From positions 310,001 to 374,000 of the forward strand of contig NZ_MTSE01000004.1 of assembly GCF_002154225.1 (NCBI RefSeq): 64,000 nucleotides of DNA. Reading direction: 5' to 3'. The notes below the pieces were generated by a model that was not told the origin of the DNA, made no database searches, and saw nothing but the letters and a program-made list of their open reading frames with translations. The DNA is from Hymenobacter crusticola. GTDB taxonomy: Bacteria > Bacteroidota > Bacteroidia > Cytophagales > Hymenobacteraceae. Both the position numbers and the translations under genes were made by a program. This document shows positions 28,002-37,140 of the stretch, in pieces (within the stretch, counting starts at the first letter, position 1; every line of letters starts with the position of its first letter).

Positions 28002-28389
28002 CCTAGCTATCTTCTTGCTTTCTTCCTGCTTTCTTCCTACGCTGCCTTTGGATTCTACCACGTGGCATATTTGTACTTTTGTATGAGTGTTGCCGCACAC
28101 ATCAGGTGAGTTGGCGCGCACATTTTTGAATTTTCTAATTGATTCTTTAAATACTTTAGTACTTTAGGCCCACGTCTCCACCGGAGTTGCAGCGGGTAAA
28201 GGCCGGGCAACGGGTACAAGCTGCTAGCTCCTCAGCAGCTCGAAAGGCACTTGTCTTTGCGCGCCTATTTCGCCTGTCAGCGCCACTTCTGGCCAAGTCC
28301 GAATTGCTACGAAGAAGGACGCCGGTACTGTCCGTAGTTGATTTGGGCTAAGTCAGCGCCAACGAATTCACCTAACGTTTTGAAGTAGA
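28002..28389 (+). promoter_or_regulatory. 388-bp intergenic region with candidate promoter before the fucosidase genes
   Basis: TACTTTTG at 28074-28081 matches the -7 consensus; a TTTG at 28047-28050 could be the upstream element, with a long 23-bp spacer. A second box, TACTTTAG, lies in the AT-rich stretch near 28161. Either start would give a long leader (200-300 nt) before the GTG at 28390. No convincing gene is seen in the leader. Half-sites resembling GCGCACA at 28106-28112 recall the operator motif at 54769 but are not palindromic. Confidence 0.4.
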
Positions 28390-29964
28390 GTGAAAGAGTA
28401 CACAACTAACTATCTGAGCAAGGGAAAAGGGAAGAGCTTCGTATCGCTTCTGGTAACCAGCATCCTGCTAACAACGCCGCTGCTGAGTATTGCTCAGATC
28501 TATACCGACAAGAACTACGTGAGGATTGCTGCCGGTAGTTCCGAAGCCGCTATCGTCCGCAAAGCCGCTGCTGTAACGCCTTCGCCCCGGCAGCTACGGT
28601 GGCAGCAGCTAGAGCTCACGGGCTTCATTCACTTCGGAATGAACACCTTTACCAACAAAGAGTGGGGTGATGGCACCGAAAGCCCGCAGTTGTTCAACCC
28701 TACGGCGCTCGATGCGAAGCAATGGGTGCAGGCCTGCAAGGAAGGTGGAATCAAGCAGGTAATCATCACGGCCAAGCACCACGATGGCTTTTGCTTGTGG
28801 CCTTCCGCCTACACGGAGCACTCGGTGAAGAACAGCCCATGGAAAAAAGGCAAAGGCGACGTGGTAAAGGAAGTGGCCGACGCCTGCCACGCCTACGGCC
28901 TAGGTTTCGGCGTATACCTGTCGCCCTGGGATAGAAACTCCAAGTTCTTCGGCGATTCCGCCAAGTACAATACCTATTTCGTGAATCAACTCACGGAGCT
29001 GCTTTCCAACTATGGCCGCGTTGATGAGGTGTGGTTCGACGGCGCTAACGGCGAAGGCCCCACTGGCAAGAAACAAGTGTACGACTTCAACCGCTGGTAC
29101 ACGCTCATCCGCAAGCTGCAGCCCACGGCTACTATTTCCGTGATGGGCCCCGACGTGCGGTGGGTGGGTACCGAATCGGGCTACGGCCGCGAAACGGAGT
29201 GGAGCGTGGTGCCGATGGAGGCGCAAAGCCAGGATAAGGTGGCCGCCAACTCCCAGCAAGAAGCAGCCTTCGCGCCCAAAAACATGATGGAAGACGACCT
29301 AGGTAGTCGGGCCAAAATTAAGAATGCGCAGAGCTTGGTCTGGTATCCGGCGGAAATCGATGTGTCCATCCGGCCGGGCTGGTTCCACCACCCAGCCGAG
29401 GATGACAAAGTCAAAACCCCGGCGCAGCTGCTGGATATTTACAACAGTTCGGTGGGCCGGAACGGCGTGTTGCTCCTAAACATTCCGCCCGACAAAAGGG
29501 GCTTGATCAGCCAACAGGATATTGCCAGCCTGAAAGCATGGAAAGCTGCCATCGACAAAACGTACGCGAAGAACCTGCTGAAAACGGCCAAGGTAAGCGG
29601 CGCCAATGCTAGCCAGACCAAAGCCCTGCTGGACGACAAATACACTACCTACTGGAGTACCGGCGGCAACGACACAACGGCCACCATCGATTTCACGCTT
29701 TCCTCCCCCCAGGATTTTGACGTGCTCCAATTGCAGGAAAATATTGCTGTTGGGCAGCGCATCGAAAAGTTTGTGTTCGAATACAAAAGCGGTGAGGAGT
29801 GGCGAACGGTCGTGGCCGGTACCACGGTAGGCTTCAAGCGCATACTGAAGTTTGAGCCGCTTCAGGCACAGTACCTCCGCCTTCGCATCACCTCGTCTAG
29901 GCTGAACCCTACGCTTTCGTCAATGGGGCTGTACAAGCAGGCGGAACCGGCTGGCAATAAGTAA
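28390..29964 (+). CDS. Alpha-L-fucosidase, GH29, with C-terminal F5/8-type carbohydrate-binding module
   Basis: 524 residues from a GTG. The signal peptide (SFVSLLVTSILLTTPLLSIAQ) predicts periplasmic or outer-membrane location. The GH29 barrel shows GFIHFGMNTFTNKEWG, ITAKHHDGFCLWPSAYT, and the nucleophile in VDEVWFDGANGEG (Asp217). A discoidin-like module (residues about 395-515, YTTYWSTGGNDTTATIDFTL) binds carbohydrate. The FxGxN environment and the C-terminal module resemble GH29-B enzymes that cut alpha-1,3/1,4-linked fucose; this subfamily call is tentative. It is followed by a second, shorter GH29 26 bp downstream. Confidence 0.9.
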   Translation: MKEYTTNYLSKGKGKSFVSLLVTSILLTTPLLSIAQIYTDKNYVRIAAGSSEAAIVRKAAAVTPSPRQLRWQQLELTGFIHFGMNTFTNKEWGDGTESPQLFNPTALDAKQWVQACKEGGIKQVIITAKHHDGFCLWPSAYTEHSVKNSPWKKGKGDVVKEVADACHAYGLGFGVYLSPWDRNSKFFGDSAKYNTYFVNQLTELLSNYGRVDEVWFDGANGEGPTGKKQVYDFNRWYTLIRKLQPTATISVMGPDVRWVGTESGYGRETEWSVVPMEAQSQDKVAANSQQEAAFAPKNMMEDDLGSRAKIKNAQSLVWYPAEIDVSIRPGWFHHPAEDDKVKTPAQLLDIYNSSVGRNGVLLLNIPPDKRGLISQQDIASLKAWKAAIDKTYAKNLLKTAKVSGANASQTKALLDDKYTTYWSTGGNDTTATIDFTLSSPQDFDVLQLQENIAVGQRIEKFVFEYKSGEEWRTVVAGTTVGFKRILKFEPLQAQYLRLRITSSRLNPTLSSMGLYKQAEPAGNK

Positions 29965-29989
29965 CAGGCTGTATTTCAGGAAATAGAAT

Positions 29990-31435
29990 ATGGATTTGAA
30001 GAAGGTTACGCTCGCATTATTACTGCTCACTGCGGCTAGCTCCCTCCCGTTGCGGGCGCAGGAGCAGGGCATTCACCAGCAATCAACCGAATACGAAGCG
30101 CCCACGGACCCACTTGTGCAAAAGAAGCTGGACAAATGGCGCGACCAAAAGTTCGGGTTGATTCTGCACTGGGGCTTGTACGCGGTGCCAGGCATCATCG
30201 AGTCGTGGCAGATCTGCTCCGAAGACTGGATTGAGCGGGACAGCACCATTGCCTACGAGGACTACAAAAAGTGGTATTGGGGCCTGAGCAAAGACTTCAA
30301 TCCGGTGAAATTCAACCCAGAGCAGTGGGCGAGCGTGGCAAAAAAAGCGGGCATGCGCTATTTGGTGTTCACCACCAAGCACCACGACGGCTTCAACATG
30401 TTCGACACGAAGCAGACGGATTTCAAAATCACCAACGGCCCCTTTAAGAACAACCCCAAGGCGGACGTAGCCAAGTACGTGTTTGATGCTTTTCGCAAGG
30501 AAGGCTTCATGATTGGGGCGTATTTCTCGAAGCCCGACTGGCACTCGCAGAACTTCTGGTGGTCGAAGTATGCCACGCCCAACCGCAACGTCAACTACGA
30601 CATCAAAAAGTACCCGTGGCGGTGGAATCAGTACAAAGAGTTTACCTACAACCAGATCAGTGAGTTGATGCACAACTACGGGTCCATGGATATTCTGTGG
30701 CTCGACGGCGGCTGGGTGCGGCCCAAAGAAACCGTGAATGATGAAGTGCGCTCTTGGGGCGCCGCCATTCCCGAGTTCAGCCAGGATGTGAACATGCCCC
30801 GCATTGCTACCATGGCGCGGCAGGCCCAGCCCGGCCTTATCATGGTAGACCGCACCGTGCACGGCCCTTACGAAAACTACCAGACTCCCGAGCAGAAGGT
30901 ACCCGACCACAAACTCGACAACCCCTGGGAAAGCTGCCTGACCCTAGCTAATAACTGGGGCTACGTGCCAAACGACAAGTATAAGTCGCCCACGAAGGTG
31001 ATTCATTCGCTGGTGGAAGTGGTGGCGAAAGGTGGCAGCTTGTTGCTAGGTGTTGGCCCCAAGCCGGATGGCACCCTCGACAACGAAGCCGTAACGCGCC
31101 TCACGGCTATTGGGAAGTGGCTGGAGGTGAACGGCGACGCCATTTATAACACCCGCGCCACCGACCGCTTCCAGGATGGCAGTACGTACTTTACGCAGGG
31201 TAAAAAGGGTACGCGCTACGCCATTGCCTGCTTGCCCGAAGACAAAGCCGCCCCAACCACGGTAGAATGGACCGGGAACACCCCGAGAAAAGGCAGCAAA
31301 ATGACGTTGCTCCAAACCGGCAAAACGGTGCAGTGGACCAAGGAAGGCGACAAAGTAAAAGTGACCTTGCCATCGTCGCTGGCCAAACAAGCGGGTGCGT
31401 ATCCGGCCTTGGCTTTTGCCTTTGCAGCTGAGTAA
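29990..31435 (+). CDS. Alpha-L-fucosidase, GH29, short form
   Basis: 481 residues with a signal peptide (LALLLLTAASSLPLRAQ). The catalytic barrel shows FGLILHWGLYAVPGI, FTTKHHDGFNMFDTKQTDF, and the nucleophile in MDILWLDGGWVRP (Asp239). It lacks the discoidin module of its neighbour and ends in a beta-sandwich (residues about 390-480). The two GH29 proteins are only distantly alike outside the motifs, which suggests different linkages rather than simple duplication. This one resembles GH29-A enzymes with broader aryl or alpha-1,2/1,6 activity; that is inference. Confidence 0.9.
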   Translation: MDLKKVTLALLLLTAASSLPLRAQEQGIHQQSTEYEAPTDPLVQKKLDKWRDQKFGLILHWGLYAVPGIIESWQICSEDWIERDSTIAYEDYKKWYWGLSKDFNPVKFNPEQWASVAKKAGMRYLVFTTKHHDGFNMFDTKQTDFKITNGPFKNNPKADVAKYVFDAFRKEGFMIGAYFSKPDWHSQNFWWSKYATPNRNVNYDIKKYPWRWNQYKEFTYNQISELMHNYGSMDILWLDGGWVRPKETVNDEVRSWGAAIPEFSQDVNMPRIATMARQAQPGLIMVDRTVHGPYENYQTPEQKVPDHKLDNPWESCLTLANNWGYVPNDKYKSPTKVIHSLVEVVAKGGSLLLGVGPKPDGTLDNEAVTRLTAIGKWLEVNGDAIYNTRATDRFQDGSTYFTQGKKGTRYAIACLPEDKAAPTTVEWTGNTPRKGSKMTLLQTGKTVQWTKEGDKVKVTLPSSLAKQAGAYPALAFAFAAE

Positions 31436-31518
31436 AAAAGCAGTCTGAATCAATAACGGACAAACAACATGACCTTTCGACCAGCGGGAGAAAGGACCAT
31501 CCAAGATTACTATCGTTC

Positions 31519-33381
31519 ATGGTACACCCTACACTGGGCCGTTGGCTGACGTGTCTGCTGCTGGTAGCTAGCTTGTCGGCCCAGGCGCAGAAGAAGCACA
31601 CGTTTGAAATAAAAGACGGGCAGTTTCTCTACGACGGGAAGGCCACCCAGCTTCATTCCGGCGAGATGCACTACGCCCGCATTCCAAGGGAGTACTGGCG
31701 GCACCGGTTGAAGATGCTAAAGGCCATGGGCTTGAATACGGTAGCGACCTACGTGTTCTGGAACTACCACAACACGGCGCCGGGCGTGTGGGATTTCAAA
31801 ACCGGTAACCGCAACCTAGCCGAATACCTGAAGACTGCCCAGGAAGAAGGGCTGTTCGTCATCCTGCGGCCGGGACCTTACGCCTGTGCAGAGTGGGAAT
31901 TTGGCGGTTATCCGTGGTGGTTGCAGAAAAACAAAAACCTTGTGATTCGAGCCAACAACCAACCCTTTCTCGACTCCTGCAAAGTATACATCGATAAGCT
32001 AGCTCAGCAGGTGAAGGGTATGCAGGTGAGTAAGGGCGGCCCCATTATTATGACGCAGGTAGAAAACGAGTTTGGCTCGTACGTAGACCAGCGCAAAGAC
32101 ATTCCACTGGAGGAGCACCGCAAGTACAACGCTGCTATCAAGCGGCTACTGACGGAAGCCGGTTTCGAAGGACCATTTTTCACCTCCGACGCTGCGGTGT
32201 TCTTTGAAGGCGGTGCCACGGCCGGAGCGCTGCCAACGGCCAACGGGGAGGGCAACGTGGAAAACCTGAAAAAAGCCGTAAACCAATATAACGGTGGCAA
32301 AGGCCCTTACATGGTGGCCGAATACTACCCCGGCTGGCTTGACCATTGGGCCGAGCCCTTCACCCGCGTACCTACTGAGCAGGTGACGAAGCAGATTGAA
32401 ATGTATTTGCAAAACGGTGTCAACTTCAACTTCTACATGGTGCACGGCGGCACCAACTTCGGTTTCACCTCCGGCGCCAACTACAACGAAGAGCACGAAA
32501 TTCAGCCTGACATCACGAGCTACGACTACGACGCGCCCATCAGCGAGCCGGGCTGGGCGACGCCCAAGTACACCGCCGTGCGGGAGCTGATGAAGAAGTA
32601 CGTCAAATACCCCATGCCGGCAGTACCGGCCCAGATACCAGTTATTACGTTGCCGGCCATTGCGCTCAGCAAAACCGTTGATCTGTTTGACTTAAAGAAA
32701 GACATCAAGCCAGTGGCGAACGATACGCCGCTTTCCTTTGAGGACTTAAATCAAGGGCACGGCTATGTACTCTACAGCAAGCGCTTCACCCAGCCGACTC
32801 AGGGTAAGTTGCAGGTGAAAGGCTTGCGCGACTTTGCCACGGTATATGTGAACGGCAAGAAGGCAGGGGAGCTGAACCGGCAGGACAACAAGTATGAAAT
32901 GGACATCACCATTCCATTCAACGCGACGCTGGAGCTGCTAGTGGAAAACATGGGCCGCATCAACTACGGCGCCGACATTGTGCACAACACCAAAGGCATC
33001 ATCTCGCCGGTGCTCATCAATGGCTCCGAGGTGGTGGGTGATTGGAACATGTATAAGCTGCCCTTCGACAAAGTGCCCGACCTAGCTAAGTACACTGCCA
33101 AGAACAAAGAAGGCAAGCCTACGCTGTACGCCGGCTCTTTCGAGGCGAAACAAACGGGCGACGTCTTCCTCGACATGCGCGGCTGGGGCAAAGGCATCGT
33201 GTTCGTGAATGGGCACCACCTAGGGCGGTACTGGAAAGCCGGTCCGCAGCAGACGTTGTACTTGCCCGGTTGCTGGCTGAACAAAGGCAAAAATGACGTA
33301 GTGATTTTGGAGCAGCAAAACGACGTGCTGCAAAAAGAGCTTAAAACGACGGATAAGCCGATTTTGGAAGAAGTTCAGTAA
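31519..33381 (+). CDS. Beta-galactosidase, GH35
   Basis: 620 residues with a signal peptide (WLTCLLLVASLSAQAQ). GH35 hallmarks: LHSGEMHYARIPREYWRHRL, GLNTVATYVFWNYH, LRPGPYACAEWEFGGYPWWL, the acid/base Glu184 in TQVENEFGS, and the nucleophile Glu268 in VAEYYPGW. Two C-terminal jelly-roll domains follow (VYVNGKKAGELNR, FVNGHHLGRYWKAGPQ). It removes terminal beta-galactose, commonly beta-1,3 or beta-1,4 linked, in the periplasm. In this cluster it could trim galactose from antennae once fucose is removed. Confidence 0.92.
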   Translation: MVHPTLGRWLTCLLLVASLSAQAQKKHTFEIKDGQFLYDGKATQLHSGEMHYARIPREYWRHRLKMLKAMGLNTVATYVFWNYHNTAPGVWDFKTGNRNLAEYLKTAQEEGLFVILRPGPYACAEWEFGGYPWWLQKNKNLVIRANNQPFLDSCKVYIDKLAQQVKGMQVSKGGPIIMTQVENEFGSYVDQRKDIPLEEHRKYNAAIKRLLTEAGFEGPFFTSDAAVFFEGGATAGALPTANGEGNVENLKKAVNQYNGGKGPYMVAEYYPGWLDHWAEPFTRVPTEQVTKQIEMYLQNGVNFNFYMVHGGTNFGFTSGANYNEEHEIQPDITSYDYDAPISEPGWATPKYTAVRELMKKYVKYPMPAVPAQIPVITLPAIALSKTVDLFDLKKDIKPVANDTPLSFEDLNQGHGYVLYSKRFTQPTQGKLQVKGLRDFATVYVNGKKAGELNRQDNKYEMDITIPFNATLELLVENMGRINYGADIVHNTKGIISPVLINGSEVVGDWNMYKLPFDKVPDLAKYTAKNKEGKPTLYAGSFEAKQTGDVFLDMRGWGKGIVFVNGHHLGRYWKAGPQQTLYLPGCWLNKGKNDVVILEQQNDVLQKELKTTDKPILEEVQ

Positions 33382-33506
33382 CCTGGTGTCGTGCATGAGG
33401 CGCCGCCAAAACGCGCCGTACGACACGTCCCTTGCCATTTGCCGCCAACGAACGAGTCGTTCAGCTACGAATGTACCGTGGCATATTCCCACATTCTATA
33501 TTCCGC

Positions 33507-35900
33507 ATGATTAAGCATTTTACGCTCAGCTTGTGTTTGTTAGGCGCCACTGCCACCTACGCCCAAAAAGCCAAACCCGTCTACAAAGACAGCAAAGTCC
33601 CAACCGACGCGAGGGTGAAGGACCTACTCGGACGCATGACGGTGGAAGAAAAGGTAGGCCAACTCTCGACTATCCTAGGGTGGGAGATGTACCAGAAAGA
33701 CGGCCAGAAAGTAGGTATTAGCGCCGCGTACAAAAAAGCCGTAGACGAGCGCCACATCGGCGGGCTGTGGGCCACCCTCCGTGCCGACCCCTGGACGAAG
33801 AAGACCCTGGCCAACGGACTTAATCCTGCCCAAGCGGCCGAGGCTTCAAACGCCTTGCAGAAGTATGCCGTGGAGCATACCCGGCTCGGGATTCCAATGT
33901 TTCTGGCGGAAGAATGCCCGCACGGCCACATGGCCATCGGCGCCACGGTGTTCCCCACGTCTATCGGGCAGAGTAGCACCTGGGACCCAGCTTTGCTTCA
34001 GCGCATGGCTTCGGCTATTGCCACCGAAGTCAGGGTGCAAGGCGGCCACATCGGCTACGGCCCCGTGCTAGACCTAGCCCGCGAGCCGCGCTGGTCGCGG
34101 GTAGAAGAAACATACGGCGAAGACCCCGTGCTCACCAGCCAAATGGGCGTAGCGATGGTGAAAGGCTTGCAGGGCGCTAGCTTGAAAAGTGGCGTCAATG
34201 TCATTTCCACCCTGAAGCACTTTGCCGCTTACGGCGTGCCCGAAGGTGGCCACAACGGCGGCAGCATCAGCACCGGGTACCGGGAGTTGTACCAAAGCTT
34301 TTTGCCGCCCGTACATGCTGCCGTAAAGGCTGGGATTTTGTCCATCATGACCTCCTATAACTCCATTGATGGCGTGCCGTGTTCTTCCAACGAGTTCCTG
34401 CTCACCGATTTGCTGCGCAAGCAATGGGGCTTTCAGGGCTTCACCGTGTCCGACCTAGGTAGCATCAGCGGCATCCTGACCAGTCACCACGTAGCGGCCA
34501 CCCCGCCCGAAGCCGCTGCCCTGGCTATCAACGCCGGCCTCGATGACGACCTAAGCGGCTACGGTTACGACAAGGAACTACTCGCGGCGTTCAACCAAAA
34601 GCTCGTTTCCACCGAAATCCTGGACCGCGCCGTGGGTCGTGTGTTGCGTCTGAAGTTCGAAATGGGACTGTTTGAAAACCCGTACGTTGACACCAAGAAA
34701 GCCGCAAAACAGGTGAAGAGCCCGGCTAACGTAGAGCTAGCTCGCCAGGTAGCGCGGGAGTCGGTGGTGCTGCTGAAGAACGAGAAAGACGTGCTGCCGC
34801 TTTCTAAGTCATTAAAAAGCATTGCCGTAATCGGACCAAACGCCGATAACATTTACAACCAGCTCGGTGATTACACCGCGCCCCAGCCCGAAAGCAACAT
34901 CGTGACGGTGCTGGAAGGCATCAAGGGCAAAGTGGCGGCGGGTACGAAGGTGACCTACGTGAAGGGCTGCGCCATTCGAGATACCACGCAGGTGGACCTT
35001 GCCGCCGCGGTAGCGGCTGCCCGCAGTGCTGAAGTCGCGGTAATAGTGCTCGGCGGCTCCAGCGCCCGCGATTTTAAAACGGAATACCAAAGCACTGGCG
35101 CCGCTAATGTGACAGCTAGCAACACCCAAGCCATCAGCGACATGGAGAGTGGCGAAGGCTACGACCGCGCCACCCTCGACTTGCTGGGCAAGCAGCAAGA
35201 GCTACTGCAAGCCGTCGTAAAAACCGGTACGCCGGTAGTGGTAGTGCTCATCAAAGGCCGGCCGCTAAACCTGAATTGGATGGCCGCCCACGTGCCCGCC
35301 GTGCTCGACGCGTGGTACCCCGGCCAGGAAGGCGGCAATGCCATTGCCGATGTGCTATTTGGTGACTACAACCCCGCCGGCCGCTTAACGATTTCAATCC
35401 CGAAATCGGTCGGGCAGCTGCCCGTATACTACAATGCCAAGCGCCCCGAACGGCGCGACTACGTGGAAATGGATGCCAAGCCGCTCTATAGTTTTGGTTA
35501 TGGCTTGAGCTACAGTAAGTTTGAGTACACAGACTTGCAGGTGAACACCACTGAAAGCAACGGCGCCGTGCAAGCTAGCGTGCGGTTCAAGGTGAAGAAC
35601 ACCAGCGCACGCGACGGCGACGAGGTGGCCCAACTCTACCTCAGCGACGATGCTAGCTCGGTGGTGACGCCCGTGAAGCAGTTGAAGAAGTTTCAGCGAC
35701 TCATGCTCAAAGCCGGCGAGCAGAAGGAGGTGGCTTTCGAATTGACAGCCGAAGACCTAATGCTGCTCAACCAGAAGATGGAGTGGGTGGTTGAGCCGGG
35801 CGTTTTCACAGTGATGGTAGGCGGCGCGTCGGATGATATTAAGCTGAAAACGCAGTTCAACGTGGCCAAGGCGATTAAGCTGGCAGTGGCTGAGCACTAA
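33507..35900 (+). CDS. Glycoside hydrolase family 3 (BglX-like beta-glucosidase/xylosidase)
   Basis: 797 residues from the ATG at 33507 (MIKHFTLSLCLLGATATYAQ, a signal peptide); an upstream in-frame ATG would bury this signal. The GH3 N-domain has GPVLDLAREPRWSRVEETYGEDP, KHFAAYG, and the nucleophile Asp316 in FTVSDLGSISG. The C-domain carries the likely acid/base Glu550 in MESGEGYDRATLDL. A C-terminal Fn3-like domain (GDEVAQLYLSDDASSV) ends the protein. GH3 includes beta-glucosidases, beta-xylosidases and beta-N-acetylglucosaminidases; specificity cannot be read from sequence. In a complex-glycan locus, beta-1,2-xylosidase is one testable option. Confidence 0.9.
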   Translation: MIKHFTLSLCLLGATATYAQKAKPVYKDSKVPTDARVKDLLGRMTVEEKVGQLSTILGWEMYQKDGQKVGISAAYKKAVDERHIGGLWATLRADPWTKKTLANGLNPAQAAEASNALQKYAVEHTRLGIPMFLAEECPHGHMAIGATVFPTSIGQSSTWDPALLQRMASAIATEVRVQGGHIGYGPVLDLAREPRWSRVEETYGEDPVLTSQMGVAMVKGLQGASLKSGVNVISTLKHFAAYGVPEGGHNGGSISTGYRELYQSFLPPVHAAVKAGILSIMTSYNSIDGVPCSSNEFLLTDLLRKQWGFQGFTVSDLGSISGILTSHHVAATPPEAAALAINAGLDDDLSGYGYDKELLAAFNQKLVSTEILDRAVGRVLRLKFEMGLFENPYVDTKKAAKQVKSPANVELARQVARESVVLLKNEKDVLPLSKSLKSIAVIGPNADNIYNQLGDYTAPQPESNIVTVLEGIKGKVAAGTKVTYVKGCAIRDTTQVDLAAAVAAARSAEVAVIVLGGSSARDFKTEYQSTGAANVTASNTQAISDMESGEGYDRATLDLLGKQQELLQAVVKTGTPVVVVLIKGRPLNLNWMAAHVPAVLDAWYPGQEGGNAIADVLFGDYNPAGRLTISIPKSVGQLPVYYNAKRPERRDYVEMDAKPLYSFGYGLSYSKFEYTDLQVNTTESNGAVQASVRFKVKNTSARDGDEVAQLYLSDDASSVVTPVKQLKKFQRLMLKAGEQKEVAFELTAEDLMLLNQKMEWVVEPGVFTVMVGGASDDIKLKTQFNVAKAIKLAVAEH

Positions 35901-35966
35901 GGGTATCCCTGCGGCGCGGCCGATACTTAACCTAGCATTGGCTGTATTACCGATTCCCGTCCGACT

Positions 35967-37007
35967 ATGAAAAAGCACTTTTTGCTTGCGTCCACTTTCC
36001 TGCTAGGTTTTCAGATGAGCGCAGCCGCCCAAACGACTTGGGTGAAAGCCAAGGAAGAGTTGCTGTTCACGACGCCGCCTTTCCAGCAGTGCCACGCGTC
36101 GACGCTCGTGGAAGACGCCGGAGGAAATTTGCTAGTGGCTTGCTTCGGTGGCTCATACGAGGGAAGTAAAGACGTAGCTATCTGGCTTACCGGTATTAGC
36201 AAAACAGGTAGTGTTTCGCAACCTAGGTCGGTGGCCAATGGGGTAGTGAGCGATACGCTGCGCTACCCAACCTGGAACCCCGTGCTGTTCAAGGCGCGCG
36301 CGGGCAAGCTGTTCTTATTCTACAAAGTAGGGCCGAACCCGCGGGAATGGTGGGGCATGGTCAAAACTTCCACGGATGAAGGCAAAACGTGGTCGGCACC
36401 ACGCCAGCTGCCTCCAGGTATCCTAGGGCCGATCAAGAACAAACCAGTGCAGCTCGCTAATAGGACCATTCTAGCGCCGTCGAGCATCGAGGAAAAGACG
36501 GAGCGCTGGAAAGTTCACCTAGAAAAATCGACTGACCAGGGACAAACGTGGCAAGTTATTCCGGTGGACAATGCGTCGGCGTTCGATGTTATTCAACCTA
36601 GCATTCTGGTATATCCTGGCAATCGGCTACAGATTTTGTGTCGCAGCAAGCAAGGCAGCGTGGTGCAGGCCTGGTCGACGGACGGGGGCAACAGCTGGAG
36701 TACTTTATCCAAAACTACTTTGCTTAACCCAAACTCTGGCACCGACGCTGTAACCCTAAAAGACGGGTCGCAGCTACTGGTATACAACCCTGATGTGCCT
36801 GGCAAAGAATGGTTTAATGGCCGTAGCAAGCTCCGGGTAGCGCAATCGAAAGACGGGCAAACGTGGCACGATGTAGCAGAGCTAGAAAATGGCACCAAGG
36901 AGGAATTCAGCTACCCCGCTGTCATCCAGACTCATGATGGCCGCGTGCACATCACATACACCTACGACCGCAAGAATATCAAACACGTGGTGTTACAGGC
37001 TAAGTAG
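35967..37007 (+). CDS. Sialidase-like beta-propeller protein (BNR/Asp-box repeats)
   Basis: 346 residues with a signal peptide (FLLASTFLLGFQMSAAAQ). Four Asp-box-like repeats are visible: STDEGKTWSAP, STDQGQTWQVI, STDGGNSWSTL and SKDGQTWHDV. These place it in the BNR_2 six-bladed propeller superfamily, which includes GH33 sialidases. The N-terminal FRIP/YRIP motif of classical sialidases is not seen; the first conserved segment is FQQCHASTLVEDAGGNLLVACFGGSYEG. Related propellers act on other sugars, so call it sialidase-like with unknown substrate. Size fits a single catalytic domain. Confidence 0.75.
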   Translation: MKKHFLLASTFLLGFQMSAAAQTTWVKAKEELLFTTPPFQQCHASTLVEDAGGNLLVACFGGSYEGSKDVAIWLTGISKTGSVSQPRSVANGVVSDTLRYPTWNPVLFKARAGKLFLFYKVGPNPREWWGMVKTSTDEGKTWSAPRQLPPGILGPIKNKPVQLANRTILAPSSIEEKTERWKVHLEKSTDQGQTWQVIPVDNASAFDVIQPSILVYPGNRLQILCRSKQGSVVQAWSTDGGNSWSTLSKTTLLNPNSGTDAVTLKDGSQLLVYNPDVPGKEWFNGRSKLRVAQSKDGQTWHDVAELENGTKEEFSYPAVIQTHDGRVHITYTYDRKNIKHVVLQAK

Positions 37008-37140
37008 CCTGCGTTGGTATAGCTACATGTTCTCTAATTCTTTCATGGTTCTAGCATAACTTTTATAAAAATTTTACAGAAGTATTTTGACTTGAAGAAA
37101 AGTTTAGGTTCATTTATAGAAACATAAGCACAGCTTCAGG

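Noticed and set aside
28088..28112. GCACAC and GCGCACA half-sites near the GH29 promoter as LacI operators
   Set aside because: They are not palindromic and lack the TTTGCGTGT half, so the match is weak.
27879..28121. Small - strand open frame across the end of the mutarotase gene
   Set aside because: Overlaps a conserved gene and shows no family or start signal.
30083..30910. Long open frame on the - strand inside the second GH29
   Set aside because: Antisense shadow of a conserved enzyme; no recognisable motif.
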